A stretch of 64,000 nt of DNA from positions 5,332,001 to 5,396,000 of the forward strand of contig NZ_CP016594.1 of the NCBI RefSeq assembly GCF_001698225.1, read 5' to 3'. The translations under genes and the position numbers were made by a program. This DNA comes from Gordonia terrae (GTDB lineage: Bacteria; Actinomycetota; Actinomycetes; Mycobacteriales; Mycobacteriaceae). Shown piece by piece: positions 17,669-27,322 of the stretch. The notes beneath the pieces are model-generated. The model was not told the DNA's origin, did no database searches, and was given only the letters and a program-made list of their open reading frames with translations. How positions within the stretch are numbered: position 1 is the stretch's first letter; each line of letters opens with the position of its first letter.

Positions 17669-17878
17669 TCAGTCCGGCGGTTCGGACTCCCCCGCCGCCG
17701 GCGAGTTCGGGTCGTCCTCGTCGTCGCGTGCGGTGGCGGCGGAGGGGTCCACCTGCTCGTCCGTGTCGGGTTCGTCGACAGTCCGCTCCTCGAGTTCGTC
17801 GACCTTGCGTCGAGCGTCGTCGGGCGTCGCGTCCGGCGTACCGGTCTCGGCCGGCTCCATGGGCAGTTCTTCGGTCAT
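17669..17878 (-). CDS. Small acidic, probably disordered protein
   Basis: The 69-residue product is rich in Glu, Asp, Pro and Thr, with no hydrophobic core and no Cys. A short possible helix is RRKVDELEERTVDE. GGAGGG lies 13 bp before the ATG, a little far but usable. It precedes the membrane protein gene on the same strand. No function can be assigned. Confidence 0.5.
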   Translation of the reverse strand: MTEELPMEPAETGTPDATPDDARRKVDELEERTVDEPDTDEQVDPSAATARDDEDDPNSPAAGESEPPD

Positions 17879-18012
17879 CGTGTTCGTCGACCCTCCGGTT
17901 GATGTCGCTCGGTGGTGCCTCTGTCAGAGGGACGGGTTCCCGTTCGTCACAGCGGGCAAACCCGGCGGGACACCGACCGAGCGCGGAGACGGTCGACCGT
18001 CACCGAGCCGTA

Positions 18013-19056
18013 CTAGAGCGTCGAGGTGTCGATCACGAAGCGGTAGCGCACATCCGAGGCCACGACGCGGTCGTAGGCCTCGTTGATCCGGTCCGCGGAG
18101 ATCACCTCGATCTCGGCACCGATGCCGTGTTCGGCGCAGAAGTCGAGCATCTCCTGGGTCTGCGCGATGCCGCCGATCATCGAGCCGGCGAAGCTGCGCC
18201 GCTTCCCGATCAGCGCACCCGCGGGCACGTCGATCGGGTGTTCGGGCAGCCCGAGTTCCACCAGCGTGCCGTCGAGAGCGAGCATGCCGAGGAATTTTCC
18301 GATCGGCAGGTTGGCCGACACGGTGTTCAAGATGAGGTCGAACGAACTGCGCAGTTCACGGAAGGTCTGCGGATCGCCTGTCGCGTGGTAGTGGTCGGCT
18401 CCGAGGCGCAGACCGTCCTCCATCTTCTTCAACGACTGCGACAGCACCGTCACCTCGGCGCCGAGCGCGTGGGCGATCTTCACCCCGACGTGACCGAGCC
18501 CGCCGAGGCCGACGATCGCCACCTTCTTTCCCGGGCCGGCACCCCAGTGCCGCAGCGGTGAGTAGAGCGTGATCCCGGCACACAGCAGCGGGGCTGCCTC
18601 GTCGAGTGCGATGCCGTCGGGAATCCGCAGGACGTAGTTCTCGTCGACGACGATCGACGTGCTGTATCCGCCGTGCGTGGGTGTCCCATCGCGGCCGACG
18701 GCGTTGTAGGTGCCCACGTTCCCCCGCTCGCAGTACTGCTCCTCGCCGAGTCGGCACGGTTCGCACTCGCGGCACGAGTCGACGAAACAGCCCACGCCGA
18801 CCCGGTCACCGACCGCGTACCGGGTGACGTCGTCGCCGACGGCCGCGACCGTCCCGGCGATCTCGTGGCCGGGCACCACCGGGAACTTCGTCCCGCCCCA
18901 CTCGTCGCGGGCGGTGTGGATGTCGGAATGACAGATCCCGGCGAACGCGATGTCGATCGACACGTCGTTCGGGCCCAGGTCGCGTCGTTCGATGGTGGTG
19001 GGTTCGAGCGGACGATCGGCGGCCGGGGCGATGTAGGCGTTGACCGTGGTGGGCAT
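18013..19056 (-). CDS. Zinc-dependent alcohol dehydrogenase (cinnamyl-alcohol/YahK type)
   Basis: The 347-residue medium-chain dehydrogenase has catalytic zinc ligands Cys42 (GICHSD) and His64/Glu65 (PGHEIAG). Structural zinc ligands are Cys95, Cys98, Cys101 and Cys109. The Rossmann motif GLGGLGHVG follows. This pattern is that of NADP-dependent aldehyde reductases/alcohol dehydrogenases of the AdhC/YahK branch. The ATG at 19056 has GAGGAGTCC upstream; the longer frame to 19239 lacks homology. It is transcribed away from the UbiB-like gene. Confidence 0.92.
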   Translation of the reverse strand: MPTTVNAYIAPAADRPLEPTTIERRDLGPNDVSIDIAFAGICHSDIHTARDEWGGTKFPVVPGHEIAGTVAAVGDDVTRYAVGDRVGVGCFVDSCRECEPCRLGEEQYCERGNVGTYNAVGRDGTPTHGGYSTSIVVDENYVLRIPDGIALDEAAPLLCAGITLYSPLRHWGAGPGKKVAIVGLGGLGHVGVKIAHALGAEVTVLSQSLKKMEDGLRLGADHYHATGDPQTFRELRSSFDLILNTVSANLPIGKFLGMLALDGTLVELGLPEHPIDVPAGALIGKRRSFAGSMIGGIAQTQEMLDFCAEHGIGAEIEVISADRINEAYDRVVASDVRYRFVIDTSTL

Positions 19057-19261
19057 GCGGACTCCTCGGTACACATTCGATGGGTGGCAGATGGGCGATG
19101 CGCAACGCACCGACGACACACGAACAGATGCGGGCTGATGCATGTGTCCGACGCCCGCCAGTCTGCCCCCCGCGCGTTCTCCTTGCCATAACGGCACGTC
19201 GCGGCGTCGCGGGCGCTGTCCATCGGGGCGCGAGGGCACTGGATCCGTCGGCGATGATCGT

Positions 19262-19267
19262 TACAAT
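19262..19267 (+). promoter_or_regulatory. -10 element (TACAAT) of the UbiB-like gene
   Basis: TACAAT ends 8 bp before the GTG at 19276, consistent with a leaderless transcript. This supports GTG at 19276 as the start. Confidence 0.5.
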
Positions 19268-19275
19268 GACCGACG

Positions 19276-20643
19276 GTGACGATCAACAGCTCAGTCGACG
19301 ACGGTCAGCGCACGCAGTTGCACCCGGTGTCCCCCATCGCCGAGCTCACGCGATTCGGGACGACCACCGCTCATGCGGCCGCGGGCGTCGGACGCCTCGT
19401 CCTCCACACCGCAGGCGACGCCGTGCGCGGTCGCGCACCCGGCGCCGCCCGCGTCGCACACGAGATCCGGACCACCTTCGAACACCTGGGGCCGACGTAT
19501 GTGAAGCTCGGGCAGCTCATCGCCTCGAGTCCCGGCGTGTTCTCCGAGTCCCTGTCCGCCGAGTTCGAATCGCTGCTGGACCGGGTGAAGCCGGCCGACC
19601 CGGCACTCATGCGCGAACAGTTCATCGCCGAACTCGGCCGCGGCCCCGAAGAGGTCTTCGCCTCGTTCGACCCGGTGCCGATCGCCTCCGCGTCGATCGC
19701 CCAGGTGCACACCGCGACCCTGCCCGGCGGCGAGGAGGTGGTGGTCAAGATCCAGCGCCCGGGCATCGCCGACCGCCTGGCCCCGGACGTCGCGATCCTC
19801 GAGCGCCTGGCCGGCCTCGCCGAGATCTCCGAGTACGGACGCATGCTCAGCGCGCGGCACGTGGTCGAGGACTTCGCGGCCGGGCTCGACGCCGAGCTGG
19901 ACTTCCGTATCGAGGCCGACACCATGCGCGAGTGGTTCGCCTGCCTCCAGCCGGGACCGTACGGCGACCGTGTGCGCGTCCCCCGCGTCTACGACGACTT
20001 CACGACACAGCGCGTGCTGACCATGGAACGAATCCACGCGACCCGCATCGACGACGCCGCGGCAGTGCGCGCCGCCGGGCACGACGGTGTCGCGCTGTGC
20101 CGCAATCTCCTTCTGTCCCTGCTGGACTCGGCGTTCCACGGCGGCCTGTTCCACGGCGACCTGCACGCCGGAAACGTCCTCGTCGACGATGCCGGCAAGC
20201 TGGTCCTTCTCGACTTCGGCATCGTCGGGCGGTTCACTCCCCGCACTCGACGCATCCTCCGCCAGCTCGTCGTCGACCTCGTGGTGCGCGGCGACCACGA
20301 GTCCGCGGGCCGGGCCATCTTCCTCCTCGGCGCCGTGCACAAACCGGGCTCGACGTCCCAGGGCGCCGAGGACATCAAGAAGGTGACGACGCCGTTGTCG
20401 ACCGCCGAGCTCGGTTCGATGTCCTACACCGACCTCGGACGGCAACTCGCCGCCGTCGCCAAGGCCCATGACGCCCGCCTACCCCGCGAGCTCGTCCTCG
20501 TCGGAAAGCAGCTGCTGTACGTGGAGAAGTACACGAAGCTGCTGGCCCCCCGGTGGAAGGCGATGTCCGACAAGGAGATCTACGGCTACATGGCCGGCAT
20601 CCTGAAGGAGGCCGAGCGCGATCGGCGAGCCGACCGGGGCTGA
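19276..20643 (+). CDS. ABC1/UbiB-family atypical kinase
   Basis: The 455-residue protein has the ABC1 domain: a conserved KLGQ-type motif (YVKLGQLIAS), the ATP-binding lysine region (VVKIQRPGIADRL), the catalytic loop HGDLHAGN and the metal-binding DFG (LLDFGIVG). Family members are ATPases linked to isoprenoid quinone or lipid metabolism. In mycolate bacteria, which use menaquinone, the exact role is unclear. The GTG start is supported by a -10 box 8 bp upstream. It stands 99 bp before the DUF3068 gene. Confidence 0.9.
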   Translation: MTINSSVDDGQRTQLHPVSPIAELTRFGTTTAHAAAGVGRLVLHTAGDAVRGRAPGAARVAHEIRTTFEHLGPTYVKLGQLIASSPGVFSESLSAEFESLLDRVKPADPALMREQFIAELGRGPEEVFASFDPVPIASASIAQVHTATLPGGEEVVVKIQRPGIADRLAPDVAILERLAGLAEISEYGRMLSARHVVEDFAAGLDAELDFRIEADTMREWFACLQPGPYGDRVRVPRVYDDFTTQRVLTMERIHATRIDDAAAVRAAGHDGVALCRNLLLSLLDSAFHGGLFHGDLHAGNVLVDDAGKLVLLDFGIVGRFTPRTRRILRQLVVDLVVRGDHESAGRAIFLLGAVHKPGSTSQGAEDIKKVTTPLSTAELGSMSYTDLGRQLAAVAKAHDARLPRELVLVGKQLLYVEKYTKLLAPRWKAMSDKEIYGYMAGILKEAERDRRADRG

Positions 20644-20742
20644 CCGCACGCTGCACATTCCGGCATGTCGGACCCACTGTGCCCATCTGTGGCAAACGCG
20701 ACAGTTAGGGTGGGAGCGATCAGCTGATTCCAGGAGTCACAC

Positions 20743-22095
20743 ATGAGACGTTTTGTGCCGGCAGTGCTGGCCTTCTTCGGCGCTGCGTGCATCGCGGCGG
20801 CCATCGCCATACCGCTTTATCTCGTGCCGCAGTTGAAGGTGGTTCCGCTCGATCTGGACATCACTTCCGACGCCACCACGGTTGCCGCGGACGGTTCGAC
20901 CGGGGAGCGCTTCCCAGCGGTGATCTTCGATCGCTGTTCGGTGTCCGAGCCCCGGGCCCGCACACTCGATGCATCGCTCACCCAGCAGCGACGCTCGATC
21001 ATCACCGAGCCGTCGGACAGCCGCCAGGCGAGCCTGCAGTCGGCGCAGACCGTCCTCATCGAACGTCTGCGTGACGCCGAGGGAACCGAGACCGAACCGA
21101 CGGTCGCCGCCGCGGGTGAAACGCGCACGTGCGAGGACGGCCTGCTGACCGCGACCATCGACCGCGTGTCGGTGAATCGCAAGACCTCGGCACCCAACGG
21201 CGCCGTCAGCTCGCTGCAGCTCGAGGCGGTTCCCGAGGGCGGCAACGTCAACGACGTGTCGGTCGCCATCGACAACCGCACCGGCTACCAGTACAAGTTC
21301 GGCTTCGACGTGCAGCAGCGTGACTACCCCTACTACGACCTCAACACCCGCCAGGACTGCGCGGCGAAGTTCGAGGGCGAAGAGACCATCGACGGGGTGA
21401 ACACCTACCACTTCGTGTGCGACGTCCCGGAGACCGACCTCTCCAACCTCCCGAACGCGCAGGGCGAGGCGGCACTGGGCACGATGCTGACGATGCCCGC
21501 CCGCTGGTGGGGCATCACCGGACGCGGCGTGCGGGCGAACGACCCGATCACGATGCACCGGTACGCCGCCGCGACCCGCCATGTGTGGGTGGAGCCGGAG
21601 ACCGGAACCATCGTCGACGGTCGCGAGGACCAGCACCAGTACTTCAAGTCCCCCGATCAGAGCGACGCCACCCCGGAAGCGGTGCGCGAGTTCCGTATGG
21701 ACGCCTTGAAGGGCACCTTCAAGTGGACCGACGAGACCGTCTCCAATCAGACGAAGAAGGCCAGCGGCTACGTCGACCAGCTGAAGGTCGGCGGGGTGTG
21801 GGTCCCGATCATCCTGGGCATCGTCGGCGTGATCCTGCTGATCGCCGCCGCGCTGCTGTTCTTCCGCGGACGCCGTGACGACACCCGGGTGGACGACACC
21901 CCGCCGCCGACGACCCCGCCCGCCGACGAGCGCGACACCACGCTGATCAAGCGCGACGCACCGCCGGCCGGGGCAGCGCCCGCAGGCGGGAATCCGTGGG
22001 AGCGACCGACCGAGCAGATCCCCAAGGTCGGTGACACCCCGCCGGCCGACGACTCGGCCACGCGCACCTTCCGCAAACAGCCGCCACCCGAGTAG
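20743..22095 (+). CDS. DUF3068 membrane-anchored protein (porin PorA-family annotation)
   Basis: The 450-residue protein has an N-terminal signal-anchor (residues about 5-29) and a large exported domain of about 320 residues containing the PARWWG segment. A second membrane helix follows near residues 350-372 (VPIILGIVGVILLIAAALL), then a proline-rich cytoplasmic tail. This is the layout of DUF3068 proteins, confined to mycolic-acid and related actinobacteria. A cell-envelope role is likely but unproven. The ATG follows CAGGAGTCACAC, a good ribosome site; TAGGGT at 20706-20711 is a plausible -10. A strong terminator follows at 22113. Confidence 0.88.
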   Translation: MRRFVPAVLAFFGAACIAAAIAIPLYLVPQLKVVPLDLDITSDATTVAADGSTGERFPAVIFDRCSVSEPRARTLDASLTQQRRSIITEPSDSRQASLQSAQTVLIERLRDAEGTETEPTVAAAGETRTCEDGLLTATIDRVSVNRKTSAPNGAVSSLQLEAVPEGGNVNDVSVAIDNRTGYQYKFGFDVQQRDYPYYDLNTRQDCAAKFEGEETIDGVNTYHFVCDVPETDLSNLPNAQGEAALGTMLTMPARWWGITGRGVRANDPITMHRYAAATRHVWVEPETGTIVDGREDQHQYFKSPDQSDATPEAVREFRMDALKGTFKWTDETVSNQTKKASGYVDQLKVGGVWVPIILGIVGVILLIAAALLFFRGRRDDTRVDDTPPPTTPPADERDTTLIKRDAPPAGAAPAGGNPWERPTEQIPKVGDTPPADDSATRTFRKQPPPE

Positions 22096-22112
22096 GCAAA
22101 GGCACGAGCGAC

Positions 22113-22158
22113 CACCGCGGGCGCATCCGGTATCCACCGGGTGCGCCCGCGGTGTTTT
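22113..22158 (+). terminator. Intrinsic terminator of the DUF3068 gene
   Basis: Perfect 13-bp arms CACCGCGGGCGCA (22113-22125) and TGCGCCCGCGGTG (22142-22154) are followed by TTTT. It begins 18 bp after the stop codon. Confidence 0.9.
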
Positions 22159-22186
22159 CGGCGAGCAGTCGGCACCGCACGCCCCA

Positions 22187-22531
22187 CTGCGGGTTGAGCC
22201 GGCACCGAGCGGAGCGAGGCGCCGAGTCGAAGCCCTCTCCGCAACCAGTCCCACCCAAGTGACCTCGACAGACGCGCGGGCACGCTACGCGTGCACGAGC
22301 TGCTCGGCCAGCAGGGGTTGCGCCACACCCCCCGCGGGTTGAGCCGGGCCACACCCCCTGCGGGTTGAGCCGGCCCCGAGCGAAGCGAGGCGCCGAGTCG
22401 AAGCCCCCTCCGCAACCGAACCCACCAAGGTGACCTCGACGGACGCGCGGGCACGCTACGCGTGCACAAGCCGCTCGGCCAGCAGGGGGCGCGCGCGGGC
22501 ACGCTAGGGGTGCACGAGCTGCCCGACCAGC
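22187..22531. repeat. Two-copy 171-bp tandem repeat
   Basis: CTGCGGGTTGAGCCGG begins at 22187 and again at 22358. The following sequence (GAGGCGCCGAGTCGAAGCCC, then GACCTCGAC, then GGGCACGCTACGCGTGCAC) recurs in the same order at a 171-bp period with scattered differences. Partial extra copies occur at 22333 (GCGGGTTGAGCCGG) and 22494 (GGGCACGCTAGGGGTGCAC). The array fills the gap between two convergent genes and their terminators. No gene is seen in it. Confidence 0.8.
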
Positions 22532-22538
22532 AGATACA

Positions 22539-22574
22539 ACAAGGGCCGGTGACCCGAAGGTCACCGGCCCTTGT
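22539..22574 (-). terminator. Intrinsic terminator of the mycolyltransferase-like gene
   Basis: Perfect 16-bp arms (ACAAGGGCCGGTGACC and its complement) enclose a 4-nt loop. It begins 14 bp after the stop codon of the minus-strand gene, and a T-rich stretch TGTATCT follows on that strand. Being symmetrical, it may also stop transcription from the left. Confidence 0.85.
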
Positions 22575-22587
22575 CAGAGGGTCTGAC

Positions 22588-23553
22588 TCAGAAGAAGGCG
22601 GGGCGGAAGGTCTTGGCCCACGACTCCTTGAAGGTGCTCTGCCAGTAGTCCCACCAGTGCGCACCGTCCGGGGTGATCCGGGTGGTGAGCTTGACGCCCG
22701 GGACGAGCGCGAGGCGGCCGATGTAGATCTGGCTGCTGGTCGACGCGGCGACCTCGAGCGGGATCATCTGCGCGAACTTGACCGGGTCGAAGTTGGCGCT
22801 GGCCGGGTTGACCGACGAGTCGTACTTGCTGCCGACACCGCTACCGGACGAGACGTAGACGTTCTTGCCCGCCAGGTTGCCCGCGCTCAGGAACGGATCG
22901 TTCTGGAACCAGGTGCCCGCAGGGTAGAAGCCCCACATGTTGAACGGGTTGCCGCCGACCTCCGCGACCGAGGCCATGATGCCCTGGGTGAAGCCCGGCA
23001 GGGTGACCGTCGGGTAGCCGCTGTAGGAGGCGACCGCCTTGTAGAAGTTGGGATGACGCGACGCGAGGTTCAGCGCCGAGGTGCCCGACATCGAGAGTCC
23101 GGCGATGCCGTTGCGGCGGTTGTCACTGTTGTGACGCGCCTTCATGTAGCCCGGCAACTCGCGGGTCAGGAAGGTCTCCCACTTGTTGACACCCAGCCGG
23201 GGATCGGCGGTCTGCCAGTCGGTGTAGAAGCTGCCTGCGCCGCCGAACGGGATGGCGACGTTGGTGCCCTTGCCTGCCATGTAGCGGGCGACATCGGTGT
23301 TGATCAGCCAGCCGCTGTTGTTGGCGGGGGCGCGGAGTCCGTCGAGCAGGTACAGCGTCGGCTTGGGTCCGCCACCGCCGGCCGAGACGATGCACACGGG
23401 CACGGTCCGGTTCATGGCGTTCGAGCGGACGTACTCGACATTGCAACCGTTGGCCGCAGAGGCCTCCGGCGGAGCTGCGACCAGCGTCGCACCCGACACG
23501 GCCACGAGAGCCACGAGTCCGGCGACGAGGCGCTTACGGGCGCGTGTCAGCAT
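22588..23553 (-). CDS. Secreted antigen-85-type mycolyltransferase/esterase
   Basis: The 321-residue protein has a Sec signal peptide (cleavage about AS34 | AN). The esterase D/Ag85 fold follows, with the YLLDGLRA block, nucleophile Ser154 in GLSMSG and His299 in DGAHWWDYW. Ag85 enzymes transfer mycolic acids to trehalose and arabinogalactan outside the cytoplasmic membrane. The match to LLDGLR and the W-rich C-terminus supports this over a generic esterase. AAAGGAAAA precedes the ATG. A terminator follows the stop codon. Confidence 0.9.
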   Translation of the reverse strand: MLTRARKRLVAGLVALVAVSGATLVAAPPEASAANGCNVEYVRSNAMNRTVPVCIVSAGGGGPKPTLYLLDGLRAPANNSGWLINTDVARYMAGKGTNVAIPFGGAGSFYTDWQTADPRLGVNKWETFLTRELPGYMKARHNSDNRRNGIAGLSMSGTSALNLASRHPNFYKAVASYSGYPTVTLPGFTQGIMASVAEVGGNPFNMWGFYPAGTWFQNDPFLSAGNLAGKNVYVSSGSGVGSKYDSSVNPASANFDPVKFAQMIPLEVAASTSSQIYIGRLALVPGVKLTTRITPDGAHWWDYWQSTFKESWAKTFRPAFF

Positions 23554-23983
23554 TCGTCAGTTTTCCTTTGGATCACCACGGCCGGAGCCGGCCGCTTGCG
23601 GGTCTTGCCTACCGGGTACTGCTGCGGGCTTGTGTACGAAGACGTACGAGGAGGGATTGTATTGGTCCCCCCGGGCAGCGGTACCCGTCCTGGTGAAGTG
23701 TAACGGCACGATAACGCCACGGCAAAGGCGAGAGCGGGTCCCGTGACCCCATTACGGAGTGGTACACGTCACACTTCTCGACGCTGAACAGCCCATTCGA
23801 GACATAGGCGACGCGGCCGCCACGTGCTGCCCCTTTTCGTTCACACTCTCGCGATCCGGCCGTTACCGGTTTGCGTGGGCAACGGTGACCGTGGGTCCCG
23901 GGTCGCCGAGAGGCCCGCCCGACCCGCCGGCGGATCGCCGACAAGTCCGCTCGACCGGCTCCCGGAACCACTAGGGTCAGGAC
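23554..23983. other. Divergent regulatory region between mycolyltransferase and amidase genes
   Basis: This 430-bp stretch has no supported gene. It holds the ribosome site of the leftward gene, a small palindrome GTACG-AAGA-CGTAC (23634-23647) about 80 bp upstream of that gene, and TAGGGT (23972-23977), the -10 element of the rightward amidase, six bases before its GTG. Confidence 0.5.
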
Positions 23984-25468
23984 GTGCACATGGGTGAGTA
24001 TCTGTCCGCCGACGCGACCACCCTGGCAGGTCTCGTCGCCTCCGGCGAGGTGACGGGCGCCGAACTCCTCGACCTCGCGCGGGCCCGCGCGGACGCGGTG
24101 AATCCGTCACTCAACGCCATCGTGATCCGGATGGACGCCGAAGCCGATGCCCGCGTCCGGGGCGATCTCACCGGGCCGTTCGCCGGTGTCCCGTTCCTCA
24201 TCAAGGATCTCGCGCAGGACTACCGCGGCTACCCGACGACCCGTGGCTCTCGCGCGCTGGCGACACACATCGCCCGCGAACACTCCGTCGGCGTGCAGCG
24301 GTTTCTCGACGCCGGCCTGGTGATCTTCGGTAAGACGAACACCCCGGAGTTCGGCGCGAAGGGCATCACCGAACCCACGTTCTGGGGGCCGACGCGTAAT
24401 CCCTGGGACCTCGCGGTGACCCCGGGCGGGTCGTCGGGTGGCAGCGCCGCGGCGGTGGCCGCCGGAATCGTCCCGGCGGCCGGGGCCAGCGACGGCGGCG
24501 GTTCCATCCGTATCCCCGCTGCGTGCACCGGGCTGTTCGGACTCAAGAGTTCGCGTGGCCTGATGCCGTTCGGTCCGCAGACCGGCGAACCGCTCTTCGG
24601 GATGGGCGTCGAAGGCGTGGTGACCCGAACCGTCCGCGACGCCGCGGCACTCTACGACGCACTCATCGGGCCGACGCCGTCGTCGACGTACCCGACGCCG
24701 CTGCACACCGAGAGCTACACCGCCCGGATCGCGACCCCACCGCGGTTGCTGCGGATCGGCTACACCACGACGTCGGCGATCAACGCGAATCCGCACCCGG
24801 AGGCGGTCGCCGCCGTCGAACACGCCGCGTCGGTGCTGACCGACCTCGGCCATCAGGTCGAGGAGGTCGCCCCACCGCACGACGACGCCGCACTCGCGCG
24901 CGATTTCCTCGACATCTGGTTCGCGAAATGCGCCGCGCAGGTCGACGAGGTGCGACGCCTCACCGGTGCTCCCGACTCCCACTTCGAGGCCGACACCCTG
25001 ACCCTCGCGGAGCTGGGCCGGGCGGCCGGCGTCGTTCCCCTGTTCACCGCACTCGACCGGATCAACGACCACGTCCTGGCTCTCGACCGCTTTCATCAGA
25101 CCCACGACCTGCTGCTGACGCCCACGCTCGCCGTGCCGCCGCCCCGGGTCGGTTCGATGACCACGCCGCCGGTCCTGCAGCGGGCGGCGCGACTCGCCTC
25201 GAGAGCACGGTCCGGCCGGGCCATCTCGCGCCTGGGGATCATCGACAAGCTGATCTACGAGAGCCTCGGCTGGGTGCCGTACACGCAGCTCGCGAATCTC
25301 ACCGGCCGCCCGGCCATGAGCGTGCCGCTGCACTGGACCGACGCGGGCCTCCCGCTCGGCGTGCAGTTCGTCGGCCGGCTCGGCGCCGACGGTGATCTCC
25401 TCGCGCTCGCGGCCGGACTCGAGGCGGCCGCGCCGTGGTTCCACCGGTACGCCGACATCTCGCTGTAG
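23984..25468 (+). CDS. Amidase-signature family hydrolase
   Basis: The 494-residue enzyme has the amidase-signature triad: Lys in PFLIKDLAQ, the cis-Ser in the [14 protein letters not shown] loop, and the acyl-enzyme Ser in [12 protein letters not shown]. It hydrolyses an amide; the substrate is unknown. There are no GatB/GatC genes nearby, so it is not a tRNA amidotransferase subunit. The GTG at 23984 is favoured because TAGGGT lies 6 bp upstream, giving a leaderless mRNA; an in-frame ATG two codons later is the alternative. Confidence 0.9.
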   Translation: MHMGEYLSADATTLAGLVASGEVTGAELLDLARARADAVNPSLNAIVIRMDAEADARVRGDLTGPFAGVPFLIKDLAQDYRGYPTTRGSRALATHIAREHSVGVQRFLDAGLVIFGKTNTPEFGAKGITEPTFWGPTRNPWDLAVTPGGSSGGSAAAVAAGIVPAAGASDGGGSIRIPAACTGLFGLKSSRGLMPFGPQTGEPLFGMGVEGVVTRTVRDAAALYDALIGPTPSSTYPTPLHTESYTARIATPPRLLRIGYTTTSAINANPHPEAVAAVEHAASVLTDLGHQVEEVAPPHDDAALARDFLDIWFAKCAAQVDEVRRLTGAPDSHFEADTLTLAELGRAAGVVPLFTALDRINDHVLALDRFHQTHDLLLTPTLAVPPPRVGSMTTPPVLQRAARLASRARSGRAISRLGIIDKLIYESLGWVPYTQLANLTGRPAMSVPLHWTDAGLPLGVQFVGRLGADGDLLALAAGLEAAAPWFHRYADISL

Positions 25469-25491
25469 TACCGGGCTAACCTCGTCTGCGA

Positions 25492-25533
25492 ATGCACATG
25501 CCCGGAGCAGCCCGGGGATGGCGGCGGGCGTGA
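25492..25533 (+). CDS. Possible 13-residue upstream ORF
   Basis: TAACCT (25477-25482) resembles a -10 element, and ATG follows 9 bp later. The ORF reads MHMPGAARGWRRA and stops at a TGA that overlaps the AGGAG ribosome site (25533-25537) of the FAD dehydrogenase gene. Translation ending here could couple to or mask the downstream start. The case rests only on promoter spacing. Confidence 0.3.
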   Translation: MHMPGAARGWRRA

Positions 25534-25542
25534 GGAGTTGCG

Positions 25543-27216
25543 GTGGCGGAGCACGGGGCCGACGCGGTGGTCGTCGGCGCGGGACTGGCGGGGCTCGTCG
25601 CGACATACGAGCTCACCAAGGCCGGGCGCCGCGTCGTGGTGGTCGATCAGGAGAATCGCAAGAACCTTGGCGCCCAGGCGTTCTGGTCGCTGGGCGGATT
25701 GTTCATGGTGGACACCCCGGAGCAGCGTCGACTCGGCATCAAGGACTCGGTGGACCTCGCCCTGCAGGACTGGATGGGGTCGGCCGGCTTCGACCGTGAC
25801 GACGAGGACTACTGGCCACGCCAGTGGGCCCGCGCCTACGTGGACTTCGCCGCCACCGAGAAGCGGCAATACCTGCACGACCTCGGCCTGCGTATCACCC
25901 CGATCGTCGGATGGGCCGAACGCGGCGGCGGGTTCGCCGACGGCCACGGCAACTCGGTACCCCGCTTCCACCTCACCTGGGGAACCGGACCCGAGGTGGT
26001 CCGGGTCTTCGCCGAGCCGGTCCTGGAGGCGGAGAAGCGCGGGCTCGTCGAGTTCCGGTTCCGGCATCGGGTCGACGAGCTGATCGTCGACGACGGTACC
26101 GCCGTCGGCGTTCGAGGCGTCACGCTCGCACCGACCGACGTCGACCGCGGCCGCGAATCGAACCGGGATACCGTGGGCGACTTCGAGATCCGTGCCGGGG
26201 CGGTCATCGTCACGTCGGGCGGCATCGGCCACAACCACGACCTGATCCGCAAGAACTGGCCGGTCGAGCGACTCGGCCCCGCGCCGGAGACGATGATCTC
26301 CGGCGTCCCGGCCCACGTCGACGGCCGGATGCTGGAGATCAGCGAGACCGCGGGCGCCAACATCGTCAACCGCGACCGGATGTGGCACTACACCGAGGGC
26401 ATCCACAACTGGGACCCGATCTGGCCCGATCACGCGATCCGCATCATCCCCGGCCCGTCGTCGCTCTGGCTCGACGCCAACGGCAATCGTCTCGCGCCAC
26501 CGAACTTCCCCGGCTTCGACACCAATTCGACGATGAAGGCGATCCTGTCGGCCGGCCACGACTACTCCTGGTTCATCCTCACCCAGACGATCGTGGAGAA
26601 AGAGTTCATGCTGTCGGGTTCGGAGCAGAACCCCGACATCACCGAGAAGGACCTGAAGCTCACCGCGAAGAGCCGGCTGGCGAAGGGCGCATCGGGTCCG
26701 GTGGACGCCTTCGTGCGCAACGGCGTCGACTTCGTGGTCGCCGACAACCTGCCCGAGCTGGTGGCCGGGATGAACAAGATCGCCCGCGGCCCCGAGCTCG
26801 ATCTCGCACACATCGAACGCATCATCTCCGCGCGTGACGCGGAGATCGGCAACAAGTTCTCCAAGGACGCGCAGCTGATGGCGATCACCAACGCGCGACA
26901 ATTCCTCGGCGACAAGATCGTTCGCGTCGCCAAACCGCACCGGCTGCTCGATCCGGAGCACGGCCCGCTGATCGCCGTCCGGCTCAACGTCCTCACCCGC
27001 AAGACCCTGGGCGGGCTCGAGACCAACCTCGACTCCCAGGTGCTGCGACCCGACGGCAGCGCGTTCGACGGTCTGTTCGCCGCCGGTGAGGTCGCGGGCT
27101 TCGGCGGTGGGGGCGTACACGGGTACAACGCCCTGGAGGGGACGTTCCTCGGCGGATGCATCTTCTCCGGCCGCGCCGCCGGTCGGGCAGTGGCCCGGGC
27201 CACACCGCGCGGCTGA
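25543..27216 (+). CDS. FAD-binding dehydrogenase of the fumarate reductase/KstD superfamily
   Basis: The 557-residue flavoprotein has a GAGLAG FAD motif at the start, an internal GWAERGGGFADGHGNSVPRF block and the C-terminal FAAGEVAGFGGGG. It resembles the conserved FAD-binding dehydrogenases typified by M. tuberculosis Rv0785 rather than true KstD enzymes; this is recalled similarity. Its substrate is unknown. The GTG at 25543 follows GAGGAGTTGCG. It lies 106 bp upstream of the DyP/encapsulin pair; in M. tuberculosis the Rv0785 and encapsulin loci are also near each other, which suggests conserved neighbourhood. Confidence 0.85.
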   Translation: MAEHGADAVVVGAGLAGLVATYELTKAGRRVVVVDQENRKNLGAQAFWSLGGLFMVDTPEQRRLGIKDSVDLALQDWMGSAGFDRDDEDYWPRQWARAYVDFAATEKRQYLHDLGLRITPIVGWAERGGGFADGHGNSVPRFHLTWGTGPEVVRVFAEPVLEAEKRGLVEFRFRHRVDELIVDDGTAVGVRGVTLAPTDVDRGRESNRDTVGDFEIRAGAVIVTSGGIGHNHDLIRKNWPVERLGPAPETMISGVPAHVDGRMLEISETAGANIVNRDRMWHYTEGIHNWDPIWPDHAIRIIPGPSSLWLDANGNRLAPPNFPGFDTNSTMKAILSAGHDYSWFILTQTIVEKEFMLSGSEQNPDITEKDLKLTAKSRLAKGASGPVDAFVRNGVDFVVADNLPELVAGMNKIARGPELDLAHIERIISARDAEIGNKFSKDAQLMAITNARQFLGDKIVRVAKPHRLLDPEHGPLIAVRLNVLTRKTLGGLETNLDSQVLRPDGSAFDGLFAAGEVAGFGGGGVHGYNALEGTFLGGCIFSGRAAGRAVARATPRG

Positions 27217-27245
27217 TCCACGGTACGACCGCACGTCGTCGGCGA

Positions 27246-27264
27246 AAAGGGTTGCCTGCCCTAT
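27246..27264. promoter_or_regulatory. Weak IdeR-like iron box candidate
   Basis: AAAGGGTTGCCTGCCCTAT shares 12 of 19 positions with the IdeR/DmdR consensus TTAGGTTAGCCTAACCTAA, including the central GCCT. It lies about 46 bp upstream of the DyP -10 box. The match is partial and could be chance. Confidence 0.25.
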
Positions 27265-27309
27265 ACATTCGCGGCACGATCTGCTGCCCCATGCCGGTAC
27301 GCGATCGAC

Positions 27310-27315
27310 TAGGGT
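27310..27315 (+). promoter_or_regulatory. -10 element (TAGGGT) of the DyP-encapsulin operon
   Basis: TAGGGT ends 7 bp before the GTG at 27323, consistent with a leaderless transcript starting at the peroxidase start codon. Confidence 0.5.
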
Positions 27316-27322
27316 GTTCAGC

